The notes under the pieces were generated by a model. It saw only the letters and a program-made list of their open reading frames with translations. It was not told where the DNA came from and did not search any database. From assembly GCA_964622775.1 (NCBI GenBank), contig CAZUSO010000074.1, forward strand, positions 1 through 13,157: a stretch of DNA of 13,157 nt, in the 5' to 3' direction. Made by a program: the position numbers and the translations under genes. Source of the stretch: CAZUSO01 sp964622775. Lineage in GTDB: Bacteria; Bacteroidota; Bacteroidia; Chitinophagales; Chitinophagaceae. Below, piece after piece: positions 8,090-13,157 of this stretch; position 1 is the stretch's first letter; every line of letters begins with the position of its first letter.

Positions 8090-8157
8090 GGGGTGACTGA
8101 TTGGAAGATTTTGAAGTATCCCTGGAAACGGTCAAGCATTGTTCATTAGATATGACA

Positions 8158-8190
8158 TTGCTAATATTTTAAAGATTGGCAACGTTTTTT
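8158..8190 (+). terminator. Intrinsic terminator after the flippase
   Basis: TTGCTAAT (8158-8165) pairs fully with ATTGGCAA (8175-8182), including one G.U pair, around a 9-nt loop. A run of six T (8185-8190) follows two bases later. It separates the flippase from polA and is the best terminator in the window, although the stem is A/T-rich. Confidence 0.6.
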
Positions 8191-8231
8191 GTTGGTGTCA
8201 TCTCAAAAATCCGCATTCCCTGATTACTTTG

Positions 8232-8239
8232 TACTTTCG
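8232..8239 (+). promoter_or_regulatory. Probable -7 element (TACTTTCG) of polA
   Basis: TACTTTCG matches TAnnTTTG at seven of eight positions. It lies downstream of the terminator and 34 bp before the polA ATG. No -33 TTTG is seen at the usual spacing. Confidence 0.35.
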
Positions 8240-8273
8240 TTGCTGTTGATTTCCATCTTAAAATAACTTTCCA

Positions 8274-11099
8274 ATGGCTGAAGAAAAAAAGCTTTTCCTC
8301 TTAGACGCAATGGCTCTGGTTTATCGTGCCTATTATGCACTGATTCGCAGTCCGCGCATCACTTCAAAAGGGAAAAATACCAATGCCCAGTTCGGCTTTA
8401 CCAATACGCTTTTCGACCTGATTCAAAAAGAAAAACCTACGCATCTGGCTGTAGTGTGGGACACACATGCCCCCACGGAACGTCATATTGATTTTACCGA
8501 CTATAAAGCCAACCGCCAGGATGCGCCGGAAGATCTGCTGGCATCCATTCCGGACATCAAGCGCATTGTAAAAGCCTTCAATCTGCCCTGTCTGGAATCA
8601 GATGGTTATGAAGCGGATGACATCGTGGGCACCTTAGCGCTGAAAGCCGGCGGAATGGACTATCAGGTATATATGGTGACGCCCGACAAGGATTACGGCC
8701 AAATCGTCCGGGACAATATTTTCATCTACACACCGGGATATAAAGGCGGTACTTATGAAGTGTTGGGCGAAAAGGAAGTATGCGAAAAATGGGGCATTGA
8801 TAATGTACATCAGGTGATAGATGTGCTGGGACTGATGGGCGATGCGGTAGATAATATCCCGGGTATTGCCGGTGTTGGCGAAAAGACCGCTTCTAAATTA
8901 TTGAAGGAATACGGAACACTTGAAAATGTATTAGAAAATGCCGATAACATCAAAGGCGCCTTAGGCGAAAAAATCCGTGCCGGGAAAGAAGCTGCGGTTA
9001 TCTCCAAAAAACTGGCTACTATCATCACTAATGTACCGGTTGAATTTCATGAAGAAGATTTCCGGCTGAAGGAATGGAATACCGATGCCTTGCAGGAAGT
9101 ATTTAATGAATTGGAATTTCGCACCATTGGCAAGCGGATTTTGGCATCACAAAACGGAGGTGCGGCGGCAGAAAATACACCGGCTCCGGCTCTTGATTTA
9201 TTTGGGAATCCGGTTACGCCAAAAGAAAAGATAGCAGCCCCGCCCCGGCAAAAAGATTTGTTTGCCGAGATGGAAGGCATGAAAACAATAGCTGATACCA
9301 GGCCGGATTATGTATTGATAAATGATGAGCAGGCATTAGCCGTGCTGATACAAACGGCCATGCAACAAAAGGAAATTTGCTTCGATACGGAAACTACAGG
9401 CACGGATGCAATGAGCGCGGAATTGGTGGGTCTGAGCTTTTCCTGGAAGCCTGGCGAAGGGTTTTATATTCCCTGTAGCGATAATGAAACGGAAACAAAA
9501 CAATTACTCGAAAAGCTGCGCCTGTTATTTGAAAATGACTCCGTATTGTGGATAGGGCAAAATATCAAGTATGATTTATTGATGCTTAAAAACTACGGAT
9601 TCGATTTAAAGGGAAATCATTTTGACACGATGCTGGCCGATTACGCCATAGAGCCGGAAGCCAAGCGGAATATGGATTTGCTGAGTATGAAGTACCTGAA
9701 CTATAAGCCAATCAGCATCGAAACCCTTATCGGTAAAAAAGGGAAGGGGCAGGGCAATATGCGGGATGTAGCTCCCGATGTGGCGAAAGACTATGCTGCC
9801 GAAGATGCTGATATTACGTTGCAGCTCAAACATATTTTTGAGCCGATGTTGAAAAAGGAAAATGTGGAACCCTTATTTTACAAGGTGGAAAATCCCTTAG
9901 CGCCAGTGCTGGCGGCTATGGAGTTTGAAGGCGTGAAGATTGATGTGGATTTTCTGAACGAATATTCCAAAGAATTAGAAAGGGAAATACGGATTGCCGA
10001 GCAAAGCGTATATCGTCAGGCCGGAGTAACGTTCAACCTTGCATCGCCCAAACAATTAGGGGAAGTACTTTTTGACAAAATGAAGCTGGACGATAAGGCG
10101 AAGAAGACCAAAACCGGCCAGTACGCTACGGGTGAGGATGTGTTGCAAAAGCTGCGCGTACGACACGAGATAGTCGATAATATTTTGGTATTTCGTGAGT
10201 TCAGCAAGCTGAAATCTACTTATTCCGACTCGCTACCGCTCATGGTGAACCCGAAAACGGGTCGCGTGCATACTTCGTTTAACCAGTCGGTGGTGGTTAC
10301 GGGACGGCTGAGCAGCATCAATCCCAACCTGCAAAACATTCCTATAAGAACGGACAAGGGACGCGAAATACGCAAAGCGTTTGTAGCGCGCGACGAAGGT
10401 CACACTTTACTTTCCGCCGATTATTCGCAGATAGAGCTTCGGGTGGTGGCGGCCATCAGCGGCGATGAGAACATGATACAGGCTTTCGTGGACAAAAAGG
10501 ATATTCACCGCGCTACTGCGGCAAAGGTTTACGGCATCAGCGAAGATGAAGTAACCTTTGAAATGCGACGCAATGCCAAGGCAGTCAATTTTGGCATCAT
10601 CTACGGGCAGTCTGCCTTCGGGCTGGCCGGAAGCCTCGGCATCAGCCGCAGTGAAGCAAAAGAAATCATCGACAATTATTTTTCCCAGTATCATTCCATC
10701 AAAAAGTACATGGACGACAGCATCAAGTTTGCACAATCGCACGGTTACGTGCAAACGCTGATGGGGCGTAAAATAAAACTGGCCGATATTAACTCTGCCA
10801 ACCAAACCATACGGGGCTTTGCCGAGCGGGTATCTGTCAATGCGCCGATACAAGGTAGCGCCGCCGATATGATTAAGCTGGCGATGATCAAAATTCACAG
10901 CGAAATAAAACGCCAAAATCTCCAGACAAAAATGATATTGCAGGTACACGATGAACTGGTGTTTGACGTGCCGAAAGATGAAACCGATGTCGTAAAATCT
11001 TTGGTTTTAAATTGTATGGAAACCGCTTTGGCATTGCCTAATAATGTGCCGATAGTTGCGGAATGTGGAACAGGAGACAATTGGCTGGATGCGCATTAA
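8274..11099 (+). CDS. polA: DNA polymerase I
   Basis: This 941-aa protein has the full three-part layout used in Okazaki-fragment processing and repair. The 5'-3' exonuclease/FLAP domain (about residues 1-290) shows LLDAMALVYRAYYA, YEADDIVGTLA, TPDKDYGQIV and GLMGDAVDNIPGIAGVGEKTA. A linker rich in Ala and Pro follows. The 3'-5' exonuclease domain looks active, with Asp371 and Glu373 in FDTETTG, NIKYDLLML, and YAAEDADITLQ. The polymerase domain has motif A DYSQIELRV (Asp716), motif B RRNAKAVNFGIIYGQ, and motif C QVHDELVFDV (Asp893). Start and length are normal for the family. The last third uses ATA for Ile far more often than the first third. The final codons lie within a 12-bp sequence repeated after higA. 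Confidence 0.98.
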   Translation: MAEEKKLFLLDAMALVYRAYYALIRSPRITSKGKNTNAQFGFTNTLFDLIQKEKPTHLAVVWDTHAPTERHIDFTDYKANRQDAPEDLLASIPDIKRIVKAFNLPCLESDGYEADDIVGTLALKAGGMDYQVYMVTPDKDYGQIVRDNIFIYTPGYKGGTYEVLGEKEVCEKWGIDNVHQVIDVLGLMGDAVDNIPGIAGVGEKTASKLLKEYGTLENVLENADNIKGALGEKIRAGKEAAVISKKLATIITNVPVEFHEEDFRLKEWNTDALQEVFNELEFRTIGKRILASQNGGAAAENTPAPALDLFGNPVTPKEKIAAPPRQKDLFAEMEGMKTIADTRPDYVLINDEQALAVLIQTAMQQKEICFDTETTGTDAMSAELVGLSFSWKPGEGFYIPCSDNETETKQLLEKLRLLFENDSVLWIGQNIKYDLLMLKNYGFDLKGNHFDTMLADYAIEPEAKRNMDLLSMKYLNYKPISIETLIGKKGKGQGNMRDVAPDVAKDYAAEDADITLQLKHIFEPMLKKENVEPLFYKVENPLAPVLAAMEFEGVKIDVDFLNEYSKELEREIRIAEQSVYRQAGVTFNLASPKQLGEVLFDKMKLDDKAKKTKTGQYATGEDVLQKLRVRHEIVDNILVFREFSKLKSTYSDSLPLMVNPKTGRVHTSFNQSVVVTGRLSSINPNLQNIPIRTDKGREIRKAFVARDEGHTLLSADYSQIELRVVAAISGDENMIQAFVDKKDIHRATAAKVYGISEDEVTFEMRRNAKAVNFGIIYGQSAFGLAGSLGISRSEAKEIIDNYFSQYHSIKKYMDDSIKFAQSHGYVQTLMGRKIKLADINSANQTIRGFAERVSVNAPIQGSAADMIKLAMIKIHSEIKRQNLQTKMILQVHDELVFDVPKDETDVVKSLVLNCMETALALPNNVPIVAECGTGDNWLDAH

Positions 11100-11100
11100 G
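11089..11100 (+). repeat. 12-bp direct repeat, left copy (3' end of polA)
   Basis: ATGCGCATTAAG spans the last polA codons and its TAA stop. An identical copy lies at 11829-11840, beyond higA. With a few flanking bases, about 17 of 20 positions agree. Together the two copies bracket the higBA module. Confidence 0.5.
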
Positions 11101-11118
11101 GTTGTTTATTTTCAAAAG

Positions 11119-11133
11119 TTCCCAATTTGGGAA
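11119..11133. promoter_or_regulatory. Palindromic operator of higBA
   Basis: TTCCCAA-T-TTGGGAA is a perfect palindrome with 7-bp arms, 8 bp upstream of the -7 element. It sits over the -33 region, where binding of HigA or the HigBA complex would block RNA polymerase. HigA-type antitoxins are known to repress their own promoters through such palindromes; the assignment here is by position and symmetry. Confidence 0.6.
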
Positions 11134-11141
11134 ATTTATTT

Positions 11142-11149
11142 TATCTTTG
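11142..11149 (+). promoter_or_regulatory. higBA promoter, -7 element TATCTTTG
   Basis: TATCTTTG is a perfect TAnnTTTG match. It ends only 6 bp before the higB ATG at 11156, so transcription would begin at or next to the start codon and the message may be leaderless. A TTTG at 11126-11129 is only 12 bp away, which is too close for a standard -33 element. Confidence 0.6.
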
Positions 11150-11155
11150 TAAAAA

Positions 11156-11449
11156 ATGAGGATAATAGCAATAAAAACATTGCGGGAATTTTGGCAACTG
11201 AACGCCGATGCAGAACCACCGCTTAAAACGTGATATGCCGAAGCGGAAAAAGCGGATTGGGAAAATGCCAATGCAGTGAAAGAAAGTTATCCTTACATAA
11301 GTTTGCTCAAAGACAACAGAGTTTGCTTCAACATAAAAGGCAACGATTACAGAATAGTGATAAAAATAAATTACAGGTACAAGGTTGTGTATATCCGCTT
11401 TGTAGGCACGCACGCTGAATACGATAAAATTAATGCTAATACAATTTGA
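11156..11449 (+). pseudogene. higB: higB toxin gene interrupted by an in-frame TGA
   Basis: Read through, the frame gives a 97-residue HigB-type mRNA interferase (RelE-like fold, ribosome-dependent cleavage). It begins MRIIAIKTLREFWQLN, continues with YAEAEKADWENA and DYRIVIKINYRYKVVYIRF, and ends VGTHAEYDKINANTI, all typical of the family. Codon 26 (11231-11233) is TGA where relatives have Trp in a KxWYAE-type segment. No in-frame ATG follows soon after, so the product would be a 25-residue stub. The rest of the frame is undamaged, so the lesion is recent, or it is a sequencing error. Recoding of TGA is unlikely because TGA ends other genes here, including metH and higA. The higA ATG follows 3 bp after the stop. 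Confidence 0.85.
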
Positions 11450-11451
11450 CG

Positions 11452-11808
11452 ATGAATATAAAACCGATAAAAACTGAAGCCGACTACAAACGCGTTTTGA
11501 AACGTATAGACAAAATAATGGACGCGGAACTCAACACGCCCAAAGGCGATGAGTTGGATATTTTAGCCACGCTCGTAGAAAAATACGAAAAGGAACATTA
11601 TCCAATATCGGACCCCGACCCGATTGAAGCCATAAAATTCAGAATGGACCAAATGGGTTATACACAGAAAGACCTTGCCAAAGCATTAGGTTTAAAAAGC
11701 CGTGCAAGCGAAATTTTAAACAGGAAACGTAAGCTCACCTTAGCAATGATACGCAAGCTGCATACAACACTAAATATACCTGCGGAAATACTCGTGAAAG
11801 CGTATTGA
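11452..11808 (+). CDS. higA: HigA-type antitoxin, XRE-family HTH
   Basis: This protein of about 118 aa is the antitoxin partner of HigB and the likely repressor of the operon. The N-terminal half (EADYKRVLKRIDKIMDAE, then EKYEKEHYPISDPDPIEAIKF) is the usual toxin-contacting region. Residues about 68-118 form a helix-turn-helix, with MDQMGYTQKDLAKALGL and SRASEILNRKRKLT as the recognition part. The ATG at 11452 is preferred over a TTG two codons earlier that overlaps the higB stop. The gene is intact even though its toxin is interrupted. ATA is the main Ile codon, unlike the metH-to-flippase genes. Confidence 0.92.
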   Translation: MNIKPIKTEADYKRVLKRIDKIMDAELNTPKGDELDILATLVEKYEKEHYPISDPDPIEAIKFRMDQMGYTQKDLAKALGLKSRASEILNRKRKLTLAMIRKLHTTLNIPAEILVKAY

Positions 11809-11828
11809 TTACTTGTTATTGGGGAATT

Positions 11829-11840
11829 ATGCGCATTAAG
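11829..11840 (+). repeat. 12-bp direct repeat, right copy
   Basis: This is ATGCGCATTAAG, identical to the polA 3' end at 11089-11100. The core ATGCGCAT is itself an 8-bp palindrome. A near copy, ATGTGCATTAGG, lies at 11912-11923. Confidence 0.5.
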
Positions 11841-11907
11841 ATTTTTTTGCAACCCAAAGGCTTAATAGTAGTGGTGTGAAACTACAAGTTTAGCACAGTG
11901 GGCAAGG

Positions 11908-12012
11908 CTATATGTGCATTAGGATCTGTAATGTAAAATTTCTATATAATGTACTTTCCTCCAATAACCGCTTAATTATTTTAGTAATGTCTGTATTTTC
12001 AGCATTAGTCAT
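11908..12012 (-). CDS. Possible 34-aa minus-strand ORF
   Basis: An ATG-initiated frame on the minus strand encodes 34 residues starting MTNAENTDITKIIKRLLEES, which looks like an amphipathic helix and not random sequence. A perfect -7 element on the same strand (TATTTTTG, the complement of 12033-12040) lies about 20 bp upstream, but no -33 element is seen. The frame ends in the degenerate repeat copy, so it could be the 5' remnant of a gene cut by that repeat. It may also be chance. Confidence 0.2.
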   Translation of the reverse strand: MTNAENTDITKIIKRLLEESTLYRNFTLQILMHI

Positions 12013-12149
12013 TCGCAAAAAATGTTACGGAACAAAAATAGTAAAAACTTTTTGCCACCACACTGAGGCCTCCTCTTAATTTCAACACTATCGTTTGATA
12101 AAACAAAACACCAAAAATGAAAAGTAAAAAAGCTTCTCAAACATTTTTT

Positions 12150-12180
12150 TTTGTCACCTTGACAAGAAAACCTAACTTCG
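12150..12180 (+). promoter_or_regulatory. Promoter of the phd-PIN module (TTTG-N19-TAACTTCG)
   Basis: TTTG (12150-12153), a spacer of exactly 19 bp and TAACTTCG (12173-12180) match the Bacteroidota housekeeping promoter with one mismatch in the -7 element. It lies 16 bp before the antitoxin ATG. This is the best complete promoter in the window. Confidence 0.65.
12151..12165. promoter_or_regulatory. Palindromic operator of the phd-PIN module
   Basis: TTGTCA-CCT-TGACAA is a perfect palindrome with 6-bp arms that overlaps the -33 element. Phd/YefM antitoxins repress their own promoters through short palindromes, so this is the likely binding site. Its position and overall length match those of the higBA palindrome. 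Confidence 0.6.
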
Positions 12181-12196
12181 GTAAAAAATAAACACC

Positions 12197-12430
12197 ATGG
12201 AAGTTTTAAATATCGGCGAACTGAAAGCCAACTTTTCCGAAGTGATTAAAAAAGTGTTATCGGGGAAAGAAATCGGTATTGCTTATGGCAAGAAAAAAGA
12301 AATTGTAGCTAAGATAGTGCCTAAATCTGCCGCAAAAAAGAAACGTAAAATCGGTTTGTTAGACGGCAAGGGAAAAGTAAGTTTTCCCCGCGATTTTAAA
12401 ATTACGGAAGAAGAATTTCTTGGCTTATGA
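12197..12430 (+). CDS. Phd/YefM-type antitoxin
   Basis: This 77-aa protein would neutralise the PIN toxin encoded next to it and repress the operon. The N-terminal part (EVLNIGELKANFSEVIKKVLSG, then IAYGKKKEIVAKIVP) is the Phd/YefM DNA-binding fold. The C-terminal tail (KIGLLDGKGKVSFPRDFKITEEEFLGL-type pattern) is the toxin-binding segment seen in partners of Sll0205-like PIN toxins. Its stop overlaps the toxin ATG by 4 bp (ATGA), which indicates translational coupling. It is preceded by a good promoter and palindrome. No defect is visible. Confidence 0.9.
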   Translation: MEVLNIGELKANFSEVIKKVLSGKEIGIAYGKKKEIVAKIVPKSAAKKKRKIGLLDGKGKVSFPRDFKITEEEFLGL

Positions 12431-12831
12431 CTTATCTTTTAGACACGCGCTATTTGCTTTGGGCGATTGCAGATTCTAAAAAGCTTTCCAAAAAGCTGAA
12501 AATATTACTTGCAGATGCGGACAACAAAATTGTGGTAAGCGCCGTCAGTTTTTGGGAAATATCGCTCAAAACGTCCATCGGCAAACTAAAAATTTCAGGG
12601 TTTAATCCCGAAGACGTGCCTGCCCTGTGTCAAACAATCGGCTTTGAAATACAGGCATTGTCGGCTCAGGAAAGTTCCACATATCATCAGCTTCAGGCAA
12701 CGCACCACAAAGACTCTTTTAACCGTATGCTGATATGGCAGGCGATACGGAACAACTACACGCTCATCAGCGCAGATGACGATGTAAAAAAATACGTGTC
12801 ATCTGGTTTGAAAGTTTATCAGGAAAAATAA
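12427..12831 (+). CDS. vapC: PIN-domain (VapC/Sll0205-like) toxin with altered catalytic motif
   Basis: This 134-aa PIN-domain protein belongs to the group whose active members are metal-dependent RNases. Motif 1 is YLLDTRYLLW (Asp6) and motif 2 is SFWEISLK (Glu44). Motif 3 reads HHKDSFNRMLIWQA, where the family normally has HxDPFDR. Asp96 remains, but the Asp expected at position 99 is Asn and the Pro is Ser. Motif 4 is LISADDD (Asp117-119). DTH in motif 1 is also DTR. The frame is intact and normal in length. The changes suggest weak or lost nuclease activity, but the fold and antitoxin binding could be kept. Its stop overlaps the ATG of a 36-aa ORF by 1 bp. Confidence 0.88.
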   Translation: MTYLLDTRYLLWAIADSKKLSKKLKILLADADNKIVVSAVSFWEISLKTSIGKLKISGFNPEDVPALCQTIGFEIQALSAQESSTYHQLQATHHKDSFNRMLIWQAIRNNYTLISADDDVKKYVSSGLKVYQEK

Positions 12832-12941
12832 TGAAAGTTGTCCGGAGTACACCCCGAATAACTGAGGATGAAATCCGTGGAAAAGCGAACCGTACAAGAT
12901 ACAAGCCTGAAAGGCTTGAACAGCTAATGGCTGCTTATTGA
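12831..12941 (+). CDS. Small basic 36-aa ORF coupled to the PIN toxin
   Basis: I do not recognise this protein. Its ATG overlaps the last base of the toxin stop (TAATG), an arrangement typical of translational coupling, and it ends just before a hairpin that could terminate the operon. The product is basic (nine Lys/Arg against five Asp/Glu) and probably helical in its second half (TRYKPERLEQLMAAY). It contains a DNA inverted repeat, CAAGCCT-GAA-AGGCTTG (12902-12918). It could be a real third member of the module, the start of a truncated gene, or a chance frame. Confidence 0.4.
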   Translation: MKVVRSTPRITEDEIRGKANRTRYKPERLEQLMAAY

Positions 12942-12944
12942 AAC

Positions 12945-12967
12945 AGCCGCAGGTTTCTCCTGCGGTT
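12945..12967 (+). terminator. Hairpin after the phd-PIN operon
   Basis: CCGCAGG (12947-12953) pairs with CCTGCGG (12959-12965) around a TTTCT loop. A G.U and an A-T pair extend the stem to 9 bp. It starts 3-5 bp after the stop of the 36-aa ORF. There is no following T-run, so termination may be inefficient or factor-dependent. The symmetric stem could also end transcription from the other side. Confidence 0.5.
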
Positions 12968-13038
12968 ACGCATATTGAATCCAGAATGGCTTCTTAAAAA
13001 CAATATATTTTATATATGATACAGAAAGATAACCATCC

Positions 13039-13088
13039 GCGATAATTTGAGATTCACCACTTGGTTTGGGTACATCCCAAATTGTCGC
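13039..13088. repeat. Imperfect 11-bp inverted repeat
   Basis: GCGATAATTTG (13039-13049) pairs along its whole length with CAAATTGTCGC (13078-13088), with one G.U pair. The 28-nt middle contains most of a second hairpin (13065-13081) that would compete with the outer stem. It has no adjacent gene in the window. Confidence 0.5.
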
Positions 13089-13118
13089 ACCGGAGCAATC
13101 TGCCGAATGTAAAAGGTA

Positions 13119-13157
13119 TCGTCATTCCGGGTGAAGCGTATAAGCGGTCGTCATTCC
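13119..13157 (+). repeat. Direct repeat TCGTCATTCC, two copies, cut by window end
   Basis: TCGTCATTCC occurs at 13119-13128 and at 13148-13157, the last bases of the window, 29 bp apart. The sequence between them includes GGGTGAAGCG, a style often seen in dispersed intergenic repeats. How far it extends cannot be judged here. Confidence 0.35.

Larger units (their letters stand above)
11809..12196. other. 388-bp intergenic region between the two toxin-antitoxin modules
   Basis: This AT-rich stretch contains the right copy of the 12-bp repeat (11829-11840), a degenerate third copy (11912-11923, 10 of 12 bases), a short minus-strand open frame (11908-12012) with a -7-like element, and the phd-PIN promoter with its palindrome. 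The part between the two repeat copies (about 95 bp) could be a small non-autonomous repeat. No other gene was found on either strand. Confidence 0.5.
12968..13157. other. Non-coding right end with structured repeat
   Basis: No convincing gene is present. An 11-bp inverted repeat with one G.U pair (13039-13049 with 13078-13088) encloses a second, competing hairpin TTTGGG-TACAT-CCCAAA (13065-13081). The 10-mer TCGTCATTCC occurs at 13119-13128 and again at the window edge. This looks like the edge of a dispersed intergenic repeat that continues beyond the window. Confidence 0.45.

Noticed and set aside
10407..10949. 180-codon minus-strand open frame inside polA
   Set aside because: It lies wholly within the conserved polymerase domain on the other strand and shows no family motif; it is a shadow of polA.
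11230..11418. 62-codon + strand frame across the higB interruption
   Set aside because: It is in a different frame from higB; the higB frame itself carries the family motifs on both sides of the TGA.
12065..12072. GAGGCCTC palindrome
   Set aside because: Eight-bp palindromes are frequent by chance, and it is not positioned at a promoter.

Overview
The window looks like a chromosomal segment of a Bacteroidota bacterium, possibly near the Chitinophagaceae or Sphingobacteriia (inference). The evidence is several TAnnTTTG-type -7 promoter elements, start codons without clear Shine-Dalgarno sequences, a free-standing homocysteine-binding MetH module, and protein styles typical of the phylum. No tRNA, rRNA, CRISPR array, transposase or integrase was seen. 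Almost all coding is on the + strand.

Layout. (1) 169-1197: the homocysteine/zinc module of methionine synthase as a separate protein, followed by a 301-bp gap. (2) 1499-3981: a tight three-gene operon with gaps of 3 and 5 bp. It encodes a BtrH-like protein (BtrH N-terminal domain plus DUF4872), an unrecognised 118-aa protein, and a membrane AlkB-type di-iron alkane/fatty-acid hydroxylase with all nine expected histidines. This is the least familiar combination in the window and may be a small lipid or acyl-modification pathway. (3) 4076-8089: a large secreted protein of unknown function, a cytoplasmic SGNH hydrolase, and a Wzx/MATE-like polysaccharide flippase that appears to start at TTG, followed by a good intrinsic terminator at 8158-8190. 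(4) 8274-11099: full-length DNA polymerase I with intact 5'-3' exonuclease, 3'-5' exonuclease and polymerase motifs. (5) 11101-13157: an accessory tail with two type II toxin-antitoxin modules, small ORFs and repeats.

The tail is the main point of interest. The higB toxin is interrupted by an in-frame TGA at codon 26, where the family normally has Trp, while higA is intact. In the second module the Phd-like antitoxin is intact, but the PIN toxin has DSFNR in place of the usual DPFDR, so a conserved catalytic-region Asp is Asn. Each module has a perfect 15-bp palindrome overlapping its promoter, a likely autoregulatory operator. A 36-aa ORF overlaps the PIN toxin stop codon and is followed at once by a hairpin. 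A 12-bp direct repeat that includes the last codons of polA flanks the higBA module. Isoleucine ATA codons are rare at the start of polA but common in its last third and in the toxin-antitoxin genes, which hints at a mosaic history.

All assignments come from reading the sequence by eye. Family names rest on recognised motifs, not on database searches.
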